DNA from: Phycisphaeraceae bacterium
GTDB taxonomy: Bacteria; Planctomycetota; Phycisphaerae; Phycisphaerales; UBA1924
Assembly: GCA_020639195.1 (NCBI GenBank)
Contig: JACKHB010000002.1
Coordinates: 434,001 to 498,000, forward strand
Reading direction: 5' to 3'
Length of the DNA stretch: 64,000 nt
Part shown: positions 62,495 to 64,000 of the stretch, piece by piece
Layout: each line of letters starts with the position of its first letter
Numbering within the stretch: the stretch's first letter is position 1
Notes under the pieces: generated by a model
Databases searched by the model: none
Seen by the model: the letters and a program-made list of their open reading frames with translations, nothing else
What the model was told of the DNA's origin: nothing
Program-made: the position numbers and the translations under genes

Positions 62495-63055
62495 TTACGG
62501 CGGGCGCGGATCGTGCGGGCGGGAAGATCGCGCACCGCGCGCGGATTCGGGCGCGCGGGCGATGGGAGTGGCTGCGCCGAGCGCAGCGAGCAGGGCGTGG
62601 GCGGGCCGGCGCGGGTTGGCTGGTGTGGGGCGCGATGCGGGAGATCTTGAGTACGGCGCGGGGACGGGGTCGGCGCGCGGCGGCTGCAGGGGACCTGGCG
62701 CGGGAGGCGCCGGGGGATCGCCTCGGGACGCCGACTGTCCCGACGGAGTTTGAGCGTCGGGACGCGGGGCCGATCTGGTTGGGCCGGAAGGGGGGACAGG
62801 CGCTGGAGCGCGAGGAGAGAGAGGGTCGCCGATGCGGGCGATTCGATAGCGGAGGTGGATGGCCTTGCGGCAGTTGGCACGGGCGGCTTCGCGCAGGCGG
62901 GGCGGGTTGTCGGAGGAATTGGGGAGCTTGGCCTCGCGGTGGTAGGCGTGGATGAGGTCCATCAGGATCGGGACGGCTTTGGCGAGGTGGAGACTGGCCA
63001 GCAGACGGGTGTGCTGGGTGGCGGAGGCGAGGGTGGGGTCGGGAGAGGCGGACAC
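62495..63055 (-). CDS. Helical protein with long Pro/Arg/Ala-rich tail
   Basis: The 186-residue protein begins VSASPDPTLASATQHTRLLA; residues 14-75 are helical and well-formed (LHLAKAVPILMDLIHAYHRE, REAARANCRKAIHLRYRIAR). From residue about 80 it turns into Pro, Ala, Arg and Ser, with no structure expected. The tail may not be functional; the frame stays open because the strand is very C-rich. A strong promoter (TTGACC, 17 bases, TACGAT) ends 8 bases before the GTG, which fixes the start and excludes an ATG at 63082. I recognise no function. Confidence 0.6.
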   Translation of the reverse strand: MSASPDPTLASATQHTRLLASLHLAKAVPILMDLIHAYHREAKLPNSSDNPPRLREAARANCRKAIHLRYRIARIGDPLSPRAPAPVPPSGPTRSAPRPDAQTPSGQSASRGDPPAPPAPGPLQPPRADPVPAPYSRSPASRPTPANPRRPAHALLAALGAATPIARAPESARGARSSRPHDPRPP

Positions 63056-63063
63056 GATCGGAT

Positions 63064-63104
63064 ATCGTACGGGTCCTTCCACTTGTGGTCAAGTATTTAT
63101 TTGG
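63064..63104 (-). promoter_or_regulatory. Promoter of the 62495-63055 gene with A+T-rich upstream element
   Basis: On the minus strand, CCAAATAAATAC (63093-63104) directly abuts TTGACC (63087-63092). A 17-base spacer leads to TACGAT (63064-63069), with 8 bases to the GTG. This is the best -35/-10 pair in the window. Confidence 0.75.
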
Positions 63105-63109
63105 TTTTT

Positions 63110-63588
63110 GATGGCGTCAGATTTGGTGGGTATCGCGGCGTGCTCCCGCCCACCCTTGGTAGAGGTGGGAGGGGATGAGGAGGGGGAGCCCCGCACGCCG
63201 CGAGGGGGAGGAGGTGGAGGGGGGGTCGAGAGGGGGTGAGAGGATCGAGGTTTCCAAGGCGGATTGCACACAGAGGAGGTGTGCCTGTGGGCGCCTTTGC
63301 GGCGGGGTCTGAGGAAGCGGGGGCAGAGGAAGCGGAGGCAGAGCACGACCGTGGCGAGGACGCACAGTCGTGGCACATCGGAGCGGGAGCGCGGCGGTCG
63401 TCGGCTCGGTGCGTGCTCAGTGGCGCGTCTGCTTGCGCGGGGTCGGCCACGGGGTCGTGGTCATCGTTGGTGGTCGGTGAGAGATAGAGCGGCGATCGGC
63501 GCGGGGGTGGGCGCGCTGGGCCACATGCCCGACCGCTCGCGCGGTCGGCTCCACTGGGGTGTCAACGGCGGTTTGGATTGCGCGCGGG
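63110..63588. other. G-rich, non-coding-looking stretch with purine tracts
   Basis: No credible gene is seen. The plus strand is strongly G-rich and purine-rich, with G runs of 5, 7 and 5 near 63203-63236 (GAGGGGGAGG, GGAGGGGGGG, AGAGGGGG) and further runs at 63165-63186, so it could form G-quadruplexes. Open frames here have biased composition and no domain-like sequence. Confidence 0.5.
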
Positions 63589-63594
63589 TATGCT
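63589..63594 (+). promoter_or_regulatory. -10 box of the 63601 gene, leaderless type
   Basis: TATGCT lies 6 bases before the ATG at 63601. The same hexamer is used at 23332-23337. No -35 is clear. Confidence 0.45.
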
Positions 63595-63600
63595 GGGGCT

Positions 63601-64000
63601 CATGGCAGGCTGGTGGACTGATCCCAAGACGATCGACTACGACACGCTGCCACCGCTGATCCCGTCGCCGGAACCGGGCGACACTCGGACCCGCGAGGAG
63701 CGGCGCGAGGCGATCTTGGATGAGATTGCTGAGAAGTGGACAAAGTCAGCCGAGAGCAAGCGAGGCTCCCCGAGAACTACACGTCCACCGGGATTCGTTC
63801 TTGAGAACGCGGTACTTGAGGACGATCAGGGCGATCCGATCAACCTGGTGGACCTTCTGCGCCGAGTCGGGAATCGCCTTCGGACCCTACATCCCGATGC
63901 GCAGCGCGTTGCTCATGTGAGCATCGTGTTGCACGCCTGCCTGATCCGGGAGTGCGAGTGCCCGCCGGAGGATCCGCCGCTCGACCTCCCGTGCGACCTC
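63601..64000 (+). CDS. Partial hypothetical protein at right edge
   Basis: The open frame continues past the window end; 133 residues are visible. It begins MAGWWTDPKTIDYDTLPPL, is charged, and includes REERREAILDEIAEKW and NLVDLLRRVGNRLRTLHPD. The visible end has three Cys (HACLIRECECPP, then LPCDL). There is no signal peptide and no recognised domain. The start is supported by a leaderless-type promoter. It has normal third-position bias, unlike the upstream 500 bases. Confidence 0.6.

Noticed and set aside
61197..63092. A 631-residue minus-strand frame
   Set aside because: It covers the methyltransferase gene and the start of the PfkB gene in wrong frames; Arg/Pro/Ser-biased.
63110..63600. 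Short frames in the G-rich stretch
   Set aside because: Composition-driven, mutually overlapping on both strands, without start signals or recognisable domains.
1..64000. CRISPR arrays, insertion sequences, prophage genes, rRNA
   Set aside because: No regularly spaced repeats, transposase, integrase, phage structural genes or rRNA sequence was seen.

Overview
The window is a gene-dense, high-G+C bacterial chromosome segment of about 57 protein genes and one tRNA. The best guess for the host is the Planctomycetota, probably a Phycisphaerae-like lineage. Supporting features are secreted proteins with short beta-type N-terminal domains, a tiny membrane zinc-ribbon protein of a type common in that phylum, many secreted or lipoprotein genes of unknown function, and few long operons. 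The taxon is an inference; no rRNA is present.

Layout. 1-4.2 kb: a partial hypothetical gene, purL (its reading frame is broken twice within about 40 bases) and rnhA. 4.2-8.6 kb: a poorly described module made of an 830-residue protein with one hydrophobic region and a Ser-rich segment, a casein-kinase-1-like protein kinase and a LysM/peptidoglycan-binding protein, next to tRNA-Ser(CGA). 8.6-13.7 kb: a GH20 hexosaminidase divergent from a sugar ABC importer (binding protein and two permeases, no ATPase). 13.7-18.4 kb: a secreted metallopeptidase-like protein, two paralogous secreted proteins and an FG-rich low-complexity protein. 18.5-27.5 kb: a PLP decarboxylase, uvrB, two small genes and a LolD/MacB-type exporter. 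27.5-32.4 kb: gcvH, a TIM-barrel isomerase-like gene, cmk, plsC, a lipoprotein, rplU and a small gene. 32.6-40.8 kb: a lone MacB-type permease, a DUF2325-like gene, a sigma-54 response regulator, ruvC, a zinc ribbon, riboflavin synthase, a beta-propeller lipoprotein and purH. 40.9-48.4 kb: an HNH protein, a lipoprotein, a secreted ankyrin protein, phhB, a GluQ-type synthetase, DUF192, an RsbU-like phosphatase and a glycosyltransferase. 48.4-62.4 kb: uvrA, a PhoX-like protein, cca, two paralogous secreted ClpP/SppA-fold proteins (one without the catalytic serine), an M3 peptidase, rtcB, a PfkB kinase and a methyltransferase. 62.4-64 kb: a strongly G-skewed stretch with one helical/Pro-rich protein and a partial gene at the edge.

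The most general signal is in gene starts. At least 13 genes have a TANNNT hexamer 5-8 bases before the start codon and no Shine-Dalgarno sequence, as expected if their mRNAs begin at or next to the start codon (leaderless). Other genes, often inside operons, carry GGAG-type ribosome sites. The window therefore suggests two modes of translation initiation, and the promoter pattern fixes several start codons.
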